NCBI RefSeq assembly: GCF_910596095.1
Contig: NC_056545.1
Span: 22,281,067-22,345,066, forward strand
Source of the DNA: Thunnus maccoyii
Taxonomy: Eukaryota; Chordata; Actinopteri; Scombriformes; Scombridae
DNA: 64,000 nt
Direction: 5' to 3'
The position numbers and the translations under genes were made by a program. Each line of letters starts with the position of its first letter. The stretch's first letter is position 1. Shown piece after piece: positions 33,131 to 47,900 of the stretch. The notes under the pieces were generated by a model. That model was not told the origin of the DNA, did no database searches, and was given only the letters and a program-made list of their open reading frames with translations.

Positions 33131-36100
33131 TCCATAGAAACCGGCGAGGAGCAGAGGCAGGGATATCCAGCTGTATATACACTCGGGTCACTGCAGATTC
33201 AGTGGCAGCCATATTAGCTCCAGAAACATTTTCTATTAATGTAACATGGTGCTGAATGTGCCACGCCAGCTGCTTTTGCAAAACTGTTTGAGAAACTTGG
33301 ATTTCTGTTGTCAGACAAGATAATGCTGAATACCAGAGCCTCCCAGGTCAGGATGAGGGTCAGCTACCATGTGCCTGCAGTGGAGCCTGAACTCATTATG
33401 GTTTAATTAAGGGGTGGGCAATTTACTAACTCCACCCTAAAACATGGCAACTTTGTTCCCAGTGCTGAAGTGCCACTGTATTAAAAACTCAAAACTGAAA
33501 AAGCAAGGATATTACTGTTTATCTCCAACTCTGTATGGAAACTGTCTTCATATCTATTCTCAAGTTAGCACATTATGTGTTTAAAATGAACCAGTGAACG
33601 TGCATGGCTGAATATTGCAATATGTGATAAGATGTGTTGCTCACAGGCAGCTTTTCTAGACAAACTCCCTTCCCATCTACAGAAAAGAACAAAGTGAGAC
33701 GTCAATAATTGGGATTAATAATTAAGAAACGTGTTTGATAATAAAAAGCTTTTATCAAGTGTGACATGTGCATGAAACCAGGCTAAAGACTCCCTGAACT
33801 AAACCTCTGCTGTGCTCTGGTAGGGTCAATCAATAGTTTACTGTCCTGTCTTTGCAGCTAGGTGTAGCCTTGCTGACCAATGAGTGAACCAATGACCATA
33901 ATATTTCAGTTTCTCCTCCACACTGTTTGTCTTACCATATCTGAAGGTAGGAAGAGCACGCTTGACTGATTATATTGCAAATACCATGATACTTACTTAT
34001 ACATGATAGCACTATTTCATGTTGGAGAGGCCGTCTTGCACTTGAGCCTCTTCACAGAAGTAGACGAGTGCTCACAAAGCTGTACAGTGTTCAGAGAAGA
34101 GGAGCTCTGGGCCACTGTACTAGGACTGAACTAGAGCTGCAACAACTAGTCAATTAATCAATTAGTCGATTGACAGAAAATTAATCTGCAACTATTTTGA
34201 TTATCAAATAATGATTTTAGTTTTTTGGATTCTTTGGATGTTTGATCAGACAAGACATTTCAAGAAGTCACTATGGGCTCTAAGAAATGATAAGTATTTT
34301 TCACAGTTTTATGATATTTTATAGACAAAGTGATCAGGTCTGGCGCACCCTGGTAGCCTACTGGTTAAGATACATGCCACATAACGTCTGTGGTTCGATT
34401 CCGACAGCAGACCTTTGTTGTATATCACCACCCCATCTCTCTCCCCTTCATTTCTTCTTGACTGTCTCCACTGTCGCTATAATAAAGGCATAAAATACAA
34501 CCAAAAATATTAAATAAAAACAAACAAAATGATTAGGTCTGCAACTAACGATTAATCTTCAGATTACTTTCTCAATTAGTTGTTTGATCTAAAATGGTGA
34601 AAAATGTCTGTCACTGTTTCCCAAAGCCCAAGAAGCAACCTAAAATGTCTTGTTTTGTCCAAACCAACAGTCCACAACCTGAAGATAATCAGTTTACTAT
34701 CATATAAAACTAAAGAAACCAGAAAATATTAACATTTAAGAAGCTGGAACCAAAGAAATTGGGTATTTTTCCTCAAAAATAACTCAATAATTAGTAGTTT
34801 ATTAAAATTGTTGGCTAATTGTTGCAGACTTAAAAACAATGAATCAATTAATCTGCCAGTTATTTTCTTTATTAATCAAGAATGAAAATAATCATTAGTT
34901 GCAGCACTAGACTGAACCCAGAGAAGCATCTGAAGCTCTCTTGTTAAAGACTTGACTTAAGACAGAAGCCAGAGAATGAATCATGCAGCAAAATGTAATG
35001 TTCTGCGTGATCTGTCATGTTAACACCCGGATCCTTAAGTCAGTCCCTAAACAGACTGTTTACTTCCTTCAGAGTTCAGGTTAAGGAACAGAGACAGGTG
35101 CCCATTTGTCCAGCTTCAGTTTAAGTCTGCTGTACATTTCAATAAGGGGTTTGACCTTGTGCCTTTGTAGAATGCAAAATAGATGCACACACCCTCTCAC
35201 CTCATAATGTCCAGTCCTTAAAGGGGAACAAACACTGTTTCTCAACCAAACACATTCTTGTTTCATTAATACTTCATTAATCACATGTCTGGCCACTAAG
35301 AGGCAGGAAAACACCAAAACAAGCTGACAATACAGATACAAAGCCACACCATATCTCCAGCTTCTAACACTGTCTACACAGAAAACGTTTCAGCTGTGTT
35401 TTTCAGTTGTCCATCTCACACGTGTTTGACGGAACAGATATATTCCTATTTTAATCAATCCAGCTGTTAACACAGGCCATGTAACAGTTCAGGTTTCATC
35501 GCGCTATATTCTTGTAACTGCGACCCAAAGTGTATTTTTACACTTCAAATCTATTTTCTTCCATTTCACTCATGTAACTATAGTGATTGTGTATTTGGCT
35601 CTGAGAGCTGCCAAAACACTAGTTACCTGCACTCAATACTGTGCCTGAACGCATCCTGTGTTCACACAGATGGAGGTGTAACGTTGTTATGGTTAGCCGG
35701 TTAGCAAACGGTTGCTTGCTCACACATCTATTCAGACATGGAGCAACATTAGCATCTATTTGCAGTCGTTTTTCATAGGGGTTGGTGAGAACGGCCTTTA
35801 GCTTCTAGCTTTTTAAATGATTTGTGAAATTGTATATCACTAAGAGACATCATATAGCTGATCTGGCCCTTTTCATGTAGTAGACACGATTAAGGTTTCT
35901 ACACTTGTGCATTACTGCCCTCTGCAGTCGGCTATAAATGCATATCGCATCATCCCCTGTACACGAGAGTCTTTGTGCTGTAGATTATGAGACACAAAGA
36001 AAATATACCCATTCAGCAAAACATTTCTCCACAGGCAGCGCCAGTAGTGCTCCAACACATTGTACCATTATGTGTGCACATACTTATAATGAATACAATG

Positions 36101-39100
36101 ACAAGTTAGCTGAGAGTTTTTCTCGCAACAGAACTCAAACAAACAGGTCCTAATGAGATGCACCATTGATGGACAGCTTGAGAGAATCAAGCCATTGTAA
36201 AAATGTGTATGTGCATCATTTAAGTACAAAAAGTTGAATTAAAGAGAATCGGATAAGACCAGACTGTCAGGCGACCATTCAGTTGTTCTTTGTCTCACTC
36301 TGCACAGCTGGCTCTGCCACTTCCATCCTAACACCATCACCATTTATGTTCTGATTTCCACTTTTAACGAGACATGCTGCCCTCTGGCAAGACACACATA
36401 TTAATACACTTGCTGCCACATAAGTGGTGCAAGTGAAGGTAATATTGACTAAAGTGAGAACGAGCAGCAGAGTGTCCCCAGGGTGCAATGTGTCCTTGAT
36501 GCCAGGGTATCTATAATCTGTTTTCTTCTGTGTGTGAATGAGACACATTGTGTTGCATTTGCAAACCAAACTGAAAGTGCCTACAGTAGCTGCTCTCTTT
36601 GAGGATACAAGGATTGCAAGAACTTGAAGCAGTTTATTTTCTTTGTCTCTGAAAGCACAAGAAGAAGAGAGAAGAAAGGCTTATTGCTATGTCAAGATAG
36701 GCTGCATATAAGATCAGATAGACTTTGCCCTTATTTTCATCACTTCTTTATTCCGAGTAGGAGAAAACGAGGGCACGCTTATGTAAGGTTGTCGTCATGT
36801 CACCAATAAAAATTTAATACAGTCGCTATACCTCTTCCATTACATATTCAGTGCAGGAGAAATACTGCTTTCTCTCCTCTTACCATGCTGGTATTCTTAC
36901 TATCGAGCCATATCGTTGTCCCTGACAAATACAGCAGGTCGTAAGATCAGTTTTCTACTGAGGAAGAGGCTCAATTACAGTTTATGGTACAGTAGTGGCC
37001 ATCTGCATTCAGGTGTGGCAGTTTTCCATTTTTATAGAAACCACTTACGTTTTTGTACGATGTAACGTTAAGTAGAAGGACAGATATTCATTCGGAAATA
37101 ATGAATATCTCACTATGCGTTTCCACAAAAATGTTATATAACATTTTTAATGGGTGCATTTGTGTTGACATTAACTGTCAATGTGCAATTAAGCAACAGT
37201 TTATTTAAATGTGTTGTCAGCTCTCCGCCTTTGTACTTGATCACCTGACTGAGTCCCTTGTATGGAGGATTCTCTGTTTGGGTGACTTACTAATTAACTT
37301 CAGCAACTGAACCAAATGCAAACATTAGCTTGGGGCTACGTTCAGAACAGCTTCACTCCTCCTCGGAGGAAGTTGTGAAGTGTGTGTAGTGTAATTCATT
37401 GGATATGGGGGTATTCTCCAGGAAGGTAAGCTTCCATATCTTTTATCACAGCTGGGCGACTGGTGGCTCATTCAAACCACCCGTCATATCTGTCTAGGAT
37501 TTTTACTGCACCACTGAGTCCTGAACTGATCATCTGTTGGTTAAAAGCCACCACAATGTGTCCTTGATGGCAGCTGCCACAACTCTGCAAGCAATCTAAC
37601 AGCAGTGATGAACTCCCAGTAATACTTGACATTAAAATGTAATTTATGTGAACAAAGCCTTTAAAGAATGTAAGAGTCTGAATACTGTTGGCCAGCAGAA
37701 TCAGATGTTATAGAATTTACAATGTTTTTTTTGTTTTTTTAACCTAGATTGTTGAATTCATATTTAATGATGTAGGATTCCACAAGTAATCAGTATCCAG
37801 TTTTTCTCCTCAGTGTCTTTGTATTAAACAAGTTTTGTTTGTATCTGTATAGCAATTTCTCCTGCATTGTAGATGAGCTGAGTGTACTGTAGTGGACTTA
37901 GCAGTGAGTGGAGTTTTTTTTTTTTTTTTTTGTCAATTTGTTATTTCTATACATTCAGAAACTGTGCTTCCACAGCTGAACATCTGCCTGTCCTGTGTCT
38001 GTATGAGCAAGACGATGACTCATGATCCTACTCTGCAAAAAATATGTTAAAAAAAGTTATCATGATTTAATATGAACAATTAAACATTTGGTTTATTCTT
38101 TAGATCTTTATTTACAGCCTAAACTGGGCCAACTTACAAAAAGTGTTAAAAGGTTAGAAGTGTCAATCATTAAATTTCTCAAGTGGATTAAAAAACACAA
38201 TATTTATTCTCAAATCAGATACAATTATCATGCTATAATTGGTTTAGCTGTCACACAAATTTTTAGTAATTATCCAGAAGCATTTATTAACTAAAATTGT
38301 AATTAACCTTTTAACCTTATAACAGTGCAAACCTGAAGCACAATAATGTCAAATAAGTACTGTGTTCTCATAAATTCAGACTTTATTCAAATGGAATAAA
38401 AATTAAAAAAAGAATAAAAGACATTTGTACTTCATACTTGAAGGGAGGGAAATTTCTTTCTACAGTACTAATATTTGAGGACATGGACTTTTGGCCGGAA
38501 TCAGAGCTGTTGTTGGCAAAACAACAATACAATATTTGGAGTCAGTTGCCAAGCAGCACAGCAGGTTTTGATTTATGATGATGTCTTCCTGCTCGCAGCT
38601 TGTTGCAATTAGTGATCTGGTTGAAGGCTTTGGCAGTCTAGCAGTGTTATAATTTCTTTTATGAAATTGTAATATAATTCTTTTTTGTTTGTTTACCAGG
38701 ATCCTGGTGATACGTTTCCTCTCATTTGCGTTTCATACGTGACTTTGCGTTCGCCTTTTTCTCACTCTCAGCCTTCTTTTTCTTCTCTCAGCGATGATGT
38801 CATCTTTGTGTTAGCATATCTCATCCACTCTCTTTTTTTTTTTTTTTTTTTCTGCCTGGCCTGTTCTCTCTTCATATCTCTTTGACTTTCCTCAATAAGA
38901 TGTTGAGCTCTCCGCTTTTGAAAGGTGCCACATTTCTGACAAGTGCAGGTGACAGACAGAGCATGGGTTAGTTATATTTGGACAAAGGACGTACACACAG
39001 CCTGCTTTTAACTCCTGAATTCGGGTCAGGAGGAGGAAAGCTTTAGAGATGAAACAAATTCATCAATTGAATACTCCGTCACACAGTCAGCTGTGTATTA

Positions 39101-41585
39101 TTTGTTGAAAAGCTGAGCGCCTGCTGTGGTGGTATCAAGCTCTGATTCTAGTCTGATCCCCACAGATGTCACATGGTACTGAACTTGTACAGATATGAAA
39201 TTGTTTTCAACAATTTAGGTCAGAGGTAACACCAGAAATATTCTTTACTCCCTGATGCTCTCATGGTATTCTTAATTTGTCACCCAGTATTAGATTGACG
39301 ACTCGTCCGTTCTGATAATCCCATCTGACAGTATTAATTGGAAATGTAATATTCTGCATAATCTCTGTGTAGTGAGTAGAATAAAGCAATATACGTCTTG
39401 TCAGACAGCAACATTGTCTGCCATATCAACACGGCTGTAACTAACAATGTTTGTTATCAGTAAATCTTTAAATTATTTTTTTTATTACTCAATTAATCAC
39501 TGAGTCTATGAAAATGGCCAATACAAGTTCTGAGAGCCCAAAGTAACATCTTGAGATTTAGTCTGTTCAGTGAAACAGAAGAAAAGCAGCAAATCTTCAC
39601 ATTTGAGGAGCTTTTTTTATTGTTGAAGACACAACAAATAGGTGCACATTTGAGAAGCCTGAACCAAGCAGTGTTTATAATTTCTATTTCACTCAGGTTC
39701 TTCCTATTTTTTGCTTGATTAAACAACCAAAACAATGACTTGATTATAAAAATGTTCGCACATAATTTTCTGGTGATTGACTAATCAATTGACTAATTTT
39801 TTCAGCTCTAATATCAGCATGAACTGAATTTTATTTACTCGGAAATAATGGTTTAATTTTCATAACCTTTTCCATTTTCCAGAATAAAATTGCTACTCTA
39901 CTGCTCAATATTTAACAAAAAGACTATCAATTATCTAGATTTTCAATTTCTCAAAGGTCTCAAGATGAGTAACGCTGTTAACATTCACAAGCGAGTTCTT
40001 TTAAAATAACAATTACACCAAAACAAAAGATTACGCCTCAAAAAAGTGGAGATAATATGTATAATATAGGATGTTTTAACAATCAAAGGTGCAGTGTATG
40101 TGCTTTTTATTCCAAGAGTTTTGATTAATGATGGTAAATTATCCAAACCTGGTGGCTCATGAGTATGATTGTTTCTGTGTCTCCTTTGCAGGTATGTGGG
40201 GCAGTCAGGTGGTCGTGCCCCAGAGGGTGAGCGCTGTGTTGGGGAAGAATATGACACTGGAGTGCAGGGTGGAGGTGGGCACAAACCTTACTCTCACTCA
40301 GAGTTCCTGGGAGCGCCGTCTGCCTTCAGGCTCCGTCACCGTGGCTGTCTACAACCCACAGTTTGGTATTTCCATCCCGCCGGAGTTTAGCAATCGCTTA
40401 TATTTTCGTTCACCCTCCTCTCACGATGCCACCATCGTCCTGGAGAACGTGGGCTTTGCAGACGTCGGGATATATACCTGTAAGGTTGCTACATTTCCAC
40501 TGGGAAACACTCAAGCCTCCACTACCGTCACTGTACTCGGTAAGTATGTATGTTTACGTGAACATGTGTTTCGTTATGCTGTGGGTTCCCGTAGGTGATG
40601 TCAGCTGAAACAATTACCAATTAATTGATTAGATGATTGTCAGAAATATGCCAAAAATATGAATATTTATCAAAATGTATGTCAAATGTGAGTATTTTCT
40701 GGATTTTTTTGTTTTCTATGATAGTAAATTGAATATTTTTGGGTTTCAGATTGTTAGTAGGACAAAACAAGCAAATTGTTATGGGGATTTTTCACTATTC
40801 ATAGACCAAATGATTAACTATTAATAGAAATAATCATAAGTTGCAACCCTAACGTCAAGCTGTCAACACATTTTATTATTGTAAAAGGATTCCAGCAAGT
40901 CTGGATCAGATAGTGGTTGTTATTAGCTGCCAGATTGTTGGGTGTTTGCTGAATAAAAGAGGGCTCGATGATGTGGTTAAAATCAATATCACGGTATTAA
41001 TATGAATATTTTTTTTGATAATGATATATCAAGATAACAACAAATGTTTACCAAGTCTCTCACAAAATTAGCAACTTGATATTCAGTGCAATTTCCGGTA
41101 CTGTTGTTCCACTGGTTTGCGTTACATCAACACATGTAAAACAAACACTTCAATAACTCATTTTGATGGTTTTTCATTGCAACCTTTATGGATTTACTCA
41201 TTTTGTTCAAGGATAACACCGTATCATATCATCATGATAACGTTACAATCGAAAGTCAATAAACAGTAATAATGGATTGTTGTCCAGCCCCGAGTCTCTA
41301 ATGTGTTTGAAGTATAGCTTGACCTCCTCAGTGTGGTGGCTTTGAAAGTATGCCCTTCTGAAGCTTGGATTAGATTGTACTGCTCAGGTGTTCTTTATAT
41401 TGTGTCCACCCTCTGCATGAACACACTGTACACTTTCAAGTCATCAGGGCTTTTGCTATCGTCAAGTATTAGTCTGCTCAATTTTGGAGCAATAGCAGTT
41501 TCTAATCCTGTGTTTTGAATTTTGCTGAAGGATTACCCTTTTCATTTGGATCACAGGTTGTCAGTGCTGGCACACGAACACAGTG

Positions 41586-41616
<31 letters not shown>

Positions 41617-44600
41617 TTTCTCTCAATCCATTTTCACAGAACAGATCACAGGGCTGGCTAGAGCTGCTAATAATGGGTTGGACTGGGAGTGGAATGACAT
41701 AAGTAGAGAGAATGCAAAACTGGTATTGATAAACTGAAATGTATTTGAGACTTTCAAACACTGTAATTAACTCAGTGAAATAAACTTACAATTTAACATT
41801 ATAATGTGGCAACTCTTTTCTTTCTCCTGTCTTGTCTTTGCTCTGCTCTCTGAATCAAAGTGGAGCCGAAGGTCTACGTATCTGCAGGGTCGACTGCCCT
41901 GATTGATGGTGGCAATGAAACTGTGGTGGCCACCTGTATTGCTGAGCGGGCCCGGCCTCCCGCTGAGGTTTCCTGGGAATCCAACCTTTTCGGCCAGTCA
42001 GAAGTGCAACTATTTGATGACGTCAACGGCACCACAAGCACACAAGTGCGCTACCTCTGGCAGCCCACACGCCACGTCCAGGGCCACACACTTACCTGTG
42101 TTGTCCGCCACCCGGCTCTGCAGAATGACTTCAGGATCCCCTACCAGCTCAATGTGCAGTGTGGGTTTCTGTTATGTTATTTAATTTCCAAAAGCAGTCA
42201 GTTGATGATGCTTGGCCTTGTCAGTGTTGACATTTGATTTATTTGAAGCACTTCAACAACAACAATTCATTTTAGAAGGAGATGAATTGACAGATGAAAT
42301 CATTACAGGTATTAATTATGGTTTAAGAAAGGCTGTCCTTGGTGTTTTCCTTATTTTTTTTTTTTACAAAGTTTTTATTTCTTTAGGTTTTTCTATGTCA
42401 GTACATTTTTGTATTTGCCCCTAAACTGTCAGAAGGGAAAATGTTCTGTCTGAGTCCCCATAGATGTTAGAGCATATATTCGTACTTTGTGGGGCACAAA
42501 TGGGTCTCTGCATACCATCTGCAAGTAGACCGGTGAAAAGAGGTAAAATGACCTCCTTGAAAAATCTTGTTTCTTTGCATTTAATTTTGGTTTTACTTAG
42601 CGTTTTGTGACAGCTGGCAATTACAAAGTATTTTTATGCTCATTCAGTGTATGGCACAGTGAAAAAACAAAACTGACAGTTTCCTGCAATAAGTATAACA
42701 AACATTTTGCTACAGGACAATACCCTGAACTCTGTAATATAAGTAGGTGTCTGTAAAACAAATGCCAACTAACAGAGGAGTTGTAGACGGCTGTTAAAAA
42801 CCATGTGATAGTTACTTGGCAATGAAGAATATTGGGCCCACAGAAGGGGAATAATGTTGATGATCTGCTTTTGAAATTGTGCAAACCATCATAACATGCA
42901 ATCATGAACGTGCCCCGTACGCTGTATTATCTTTTTATTTTATAGATTACAAAACACCTAAGTGCATATTTTGAGGACACCGGCTCATTTCTCTAGGCTG
43001 TAACCGACCTTGGACTCCATATAATGCTGCACACAAGCTAGGCAAACGGTCATCTTACATGTATGCTGATATAAAGCGTAGTTTCCATGTGAGATTATGA
43101 CCTTGTTATACTAGAAAGCTGTTAAACAGAGTCGTTCAGTGCAATTGAAGACTGTTTTCTAAGGTTGTAATTTGATTTTTTTTGCTTGTTTTTTTCTTTT
43201 TTTCTTCTCTCTCTGTAGTTGCTCCTGATATTTCAGTCGTGGGGTATGATGGAGACTGGTACGTGGGCCGGGAAAACGTTCAAATGACGTGCAAAGCCAA
43301 CGCAAATCCGCCAGCTCATCACTTCAGATGGATCAGGTGTGTTTATCTGTATAACTGTGTGTGTGTAAGACGTTTCTCTCATGAGTTAAAACTGACAAAA
43401 CAAACAGGCCAAAAGCTGAAACAGCAATGGTGATTTGTTCCCAAGAGTATTTAAGTAAGATTAACTGTCTTCCCTTCAGTTAAGGCTCTGTCCCAAAACA
43501 CTTCATTGTAGCTTGAGGAGAGTCTGTTCAGTACATCAAAAATGCGCATTTACCCTGCAGGGATTTTAATTTAAAAGTAATGTAGAGCATCAGTGTGATT
43601 TCAATGCACAAGTCAGCACGGTCAGTCCGTCCTGAGCAGCACACACGCAACAGACAGCATCTTCTGTTGTGTGTTCACGTGGAAAAAAAAAAAATTGAAG
43701 CACAGTTCTGGCACTAAAGAGCTGTAGTGTGGTCAATTTCACAAATCAGGCACTGCAAAGTTTTTACAGGCTGCTGAAAGCTGAAGAGAAGATTAGCAAC
43801 TGAAGAGTGATGTTTGCTTTGCTCTACTTTCAAATATTTACTCACACAAAACCTTCACGTCGTTTTTCACAGTATTATTTTTTTAAACATTCAGAAAAAA
43901 AAACCTTCCTCCAAATGTTCATGTTTACATCATCTGCATTTAGTCGTGGGTTTGTCTAAAAGTTTTTGTCTCTTGGGTTCCCAGATTGGACAGTGAAATG
44001 CCACAAGGAGTGGAAATGATGAACAGCACTTTGCTCTTCCTGCGTCCCCTCCAGCGGAATGACTCTGGAGTTTACAGGTGTGAGGTTGCCAATGACATCA
44101 ACCTCCGCAGTCGGGATGTGCGCATTCTCATACAAGGTGAGCGGAGTATACACACCAGAACACAGCTGACTCCTATTGCCTTCTCTTCCCTTAGGAAGCA
44201 TTGTGCATGCACGCACGTCATAGAGGGTATCGCTGCCTGTGACATTGTCCTTCAAGCTGAAATGTGACACTGTATCACTCTTGCCCGTTCTGTACGTACT
44301 GACAGTCTATCAAGCAGTCACCCATTTTTCTCTTCAGTTCTTTTCAATCTCAGGGTCTGTCTATGTTTTAAGTGAACGGTTCTGTGTTTTGACACTGATA
44401 ATATTTGACCTTTTAGATCTAGTTTTATTGCATGTCGATTAGCCTTGATTAACATTAGGTCTCCAGATGTTCTGAAGAGGGAGTTCCTGGGCCAAACACA
44501 TCTGCAAATGTTTAAGGGCTCTTCAGACCACAGTGCACTGCCTCTGCTGTGTCCTCTCTTAGCTTGGCATTAAAGTATGTCATGTCCCTCTGTTGTATAT

Positions 44601-44907
44601 GATGAGCATGTTCCTCTGTTTTCGCCAAATCTGTCTTCTCTATGGAAACTGTCCTCCTGAATGAAGTTCTGATTATGATGTGATTTTCTTTTACGTCTCT
44701 CTCGCTTCTCCTCTTTCTTTTACTTCTGCATGTGTCATGCAGTAAGAGGCAAAAGCCTGCAGCCTGACTGTAGATGATGTCCCAGATTTATAAAACATTA
44801 ACTAGTTCTTTTCAACTCCTATTTATTATTTATCATCCATATTTCATTTTCCTTTGAGAGGATCTGTACAGTTGTGCGCAAGCTTACACATGTTAGCGTA
44901 CCTTCCG

Positions 44908-44940
<33 letters not shown>

Positions 44941-47900
44941 TTGCTGTGGGTGTGTTCGCTGCCTCTGCATGAAGTTGTACAATTCATATACTTAGAGATT
45001 ACAAACCTTGGGGTTCATGTTTCTCTTCTCTCAGATGTGAATATTTTCCTCACATCTGGCCTGGCACGGAGGTTAAAGTGGCAGAGCAATTTTGCAGCAC
45101 TATTATAGCCTTTAGACTCAGATGCTTTCCATTACTTTAGTTCCTTCTGATCATGGCTTTTGGCTTTTCTGTTTTGTGGGCATCACCCCTGATCCAGTTC
45201 ATTTTAAGGTTGGTGTTCTAATAGTGACATAGTGAAATACTGGCAATGCATAATTATACTTTCAAAATAGGGTGTTAAAACATATTCTCATGCAATTTAA
45301 GCATACAGTACAAAATAATCTGGTTATTAAAATTGGCATCCCCAAACTTACTCTAGTCACAAAACCTGATGTCATTATGTGTCCCATCAATGAGTCACCT
45401 CAGTAAGTCTCATATGTGCTTAATACATGTAATAAAAAATACTATGACTTGACATTATTTTTCAACATTTGCAAATACTTTTCAGGCTATAGGCTGTGTT
45501 CAGCCTAAAAAATACAAAATATCAGTGTAGTTGAATCAACCTCTCTTTGAGTCAACAACAAAAAAACTGCAACAAGTTACACAAAGGCAGTATTAATGTA
45601 ATTACAACTGTTGTGCTGAATGGTATTACGGAGTTTTGATTCACCAGATGACTGATGCTGATATATTTTAATCCATTTTCTTTTTTAATTTGTACAAATA
45701 TGACAAACCCATATCAATATGTCAGTCTTATATCCGTTGACTCCATCAGCATATAAAGACCCCACTGAGGATCCTGACCACAAGATTGAGAAACTCTTGG
45801 ATATGGGGTTTCAGTCCCCAACAGTTAGTTCTGTGATTTAAATTGGGATTATTTACTTTGGCAGTTGTAGAAATCAGTGTTTAATGGAGATAGTTACACA
45901 GCCAGAAGCTTCTCTGTCAACAAAGCAAGACATTTATTACACACCTTGTGTAAAAAACACTTTATTAAACTGAATTAACATAAAACTAATTCTGAGGCAA
46001 AGTCAGCATCTGAGCCAGTAATCTAAAATAAGACATGCCACCAAGGGAAACCTCTTCTAAACTAAAATACCAGTTGGAAATGATCAAGAAACTAGTGTTG
46101 TGTACCCGTAACCAAGTGACTTCCCCAACAAAGCCAGCTGAGAGCTGTTTGCAGCCTCAGGAAAACGAGCCTTCAACTGCAAAGTCATGAGACTACTGGA
46201 GAAGTCAACAGCCAACACACAGCTTCTGAGAGCTGTTAGCGACCTGGTGACAAGACCTGGTTGAGCAATTGTGACAAGTTTGAAAGGAAACTTTTCCTGT
46301 GTGTTCAGGTCTTTATAGACACATTGGCATATGTCACCTTGGTTACAAGTGACTCTGTTGATTTAAGTACTTGAAAGTGTTCATGATTAGATATCCAGGT
46401 GCAAAGTACTCTGGCAGAATTTCAATTCAAGAATGATTTGTGTTATATCCTCCATCTTACTTTCCTGTTGTAGTTGCACCCAAATCCATTCACTCTAGTT
46501 GTAGTTTTATCGCCTGTGTACAATATGCTCTGTTCAGTAACCTTTTGGTTTGCTCTTTCTTATGTGTATTAATGTCAAATTAAGAAAAGTGACAGTAAAA
46601 TCAGTACCTGAAACTGTACTTTACTAAGATTTTGTTAGCAAGAATCACAAATGCAGAAGAATAGTCCATAAACGGTTTGCAAAGACGTTTACCTTTACCT
46701 TTTTTTAAAAGATTTTATTTAGATTTAGATGTTATTTGTTAAATTATTGAACAAATAACAGCCTGCTTTGACCAAAGTAAAAGAATACAAAAAAATTGAT
46801 TTTAAAATGTATTTTTGTGTGTGTAAAATTCAAAGGGGACATTTCAGATCTGTAATTACTGTCACATGGCTTTCATCTTGGGAGAAAAATGAGAAACTAC
46901 AATGTTATAACGACAGTTTGAGAACCTTGCCAGGAAAGTGGTGAAATATGGTGCTCTTTATTTTAATGGAAGCACTGTTTAGACCCCTTGTGACAAACCC
47001 TCTCATTCTGCCATCATCTAATATATCTATTATGTCAGCCCTTTATACCTAATCCTAAAATGTTGATGTTTAACTCACTTACTGTTTAGTAATGCACTCA
47101 CAATTGACATTGCAAACCTGAGGCTGCTGTGAGCATGTACAGTACTCTGTAGTTTAGTATGTGCAGTAGTTTAGTTGATGTTTTTGTCAGCCTGTCCCTA
47201 CCTAGTAAAATGCTGATGTAGTTGGCATTGACATTCTCTGCTTTTCTGTCTGTTCATCTCTCCCTTCCACCCTCTGCTCCCCTCTCACCCTCCTTCCCTC
47301 CATTAGATCCTCCCACCATGCCTTCCACCATTACTGCTCCTGTCCTAACTGGTTCTGCCTCCTCCACCTTAGTGGATGATAAGCGCCATGTCCTTCTCAG
47401 CTCCCCCACCCTTGAAGCCCTACCTGAGAGTAATCTGGGTTCCATAGTGGGTGGGGCCGTGGGCGGGGCCTTGTTCCTGCTTCTGCTGCTGTGTCTGGTT
47501 GGTGTGTGTTACCTCCGGAAACAGCAGACCTTCCACGGGAACTACTACACCAAGCAGTACCTGGGCCCCAATGACCTCCAGAAAGCCCCCGCGCATCACG
47601 AGCTCCACCCAACCAAAGGTCGCGGCAGCTCCTACCATCAAGACCACGACCGAGAGGAGTGGGGCGACCGGGAGCTCAAACAAGAGCGTGACCGTCGTCA
47701 CCATAGCAACTATAACGGAGAGGAATATCCCTCTAACGGCTACACTAGGGCAATGAGGGAGAGCAGTCACCACATCAATCAGCAGAATCACCACCACGAA
47801 CACACACAGTATTCTAGTCCACGGCAGGCCAGATGTGCCAGATACCCTCATTCACCCAAGCCACTGGAAAATGGCTCCCCCTACATGTCAGACGACTGCT

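Noticed and set aside
32928-33281. Overlapping frames on both strands near 33000
   Set aside because: Products of the CpG-rich nectin3 promoter; glycine/proline runs come from CCG/CCA repeats.
47420-47851. 143-residue minus-strand frame
   Set aside because: Antisense to the nectin3 transmembrane and cytoplasmic exon.
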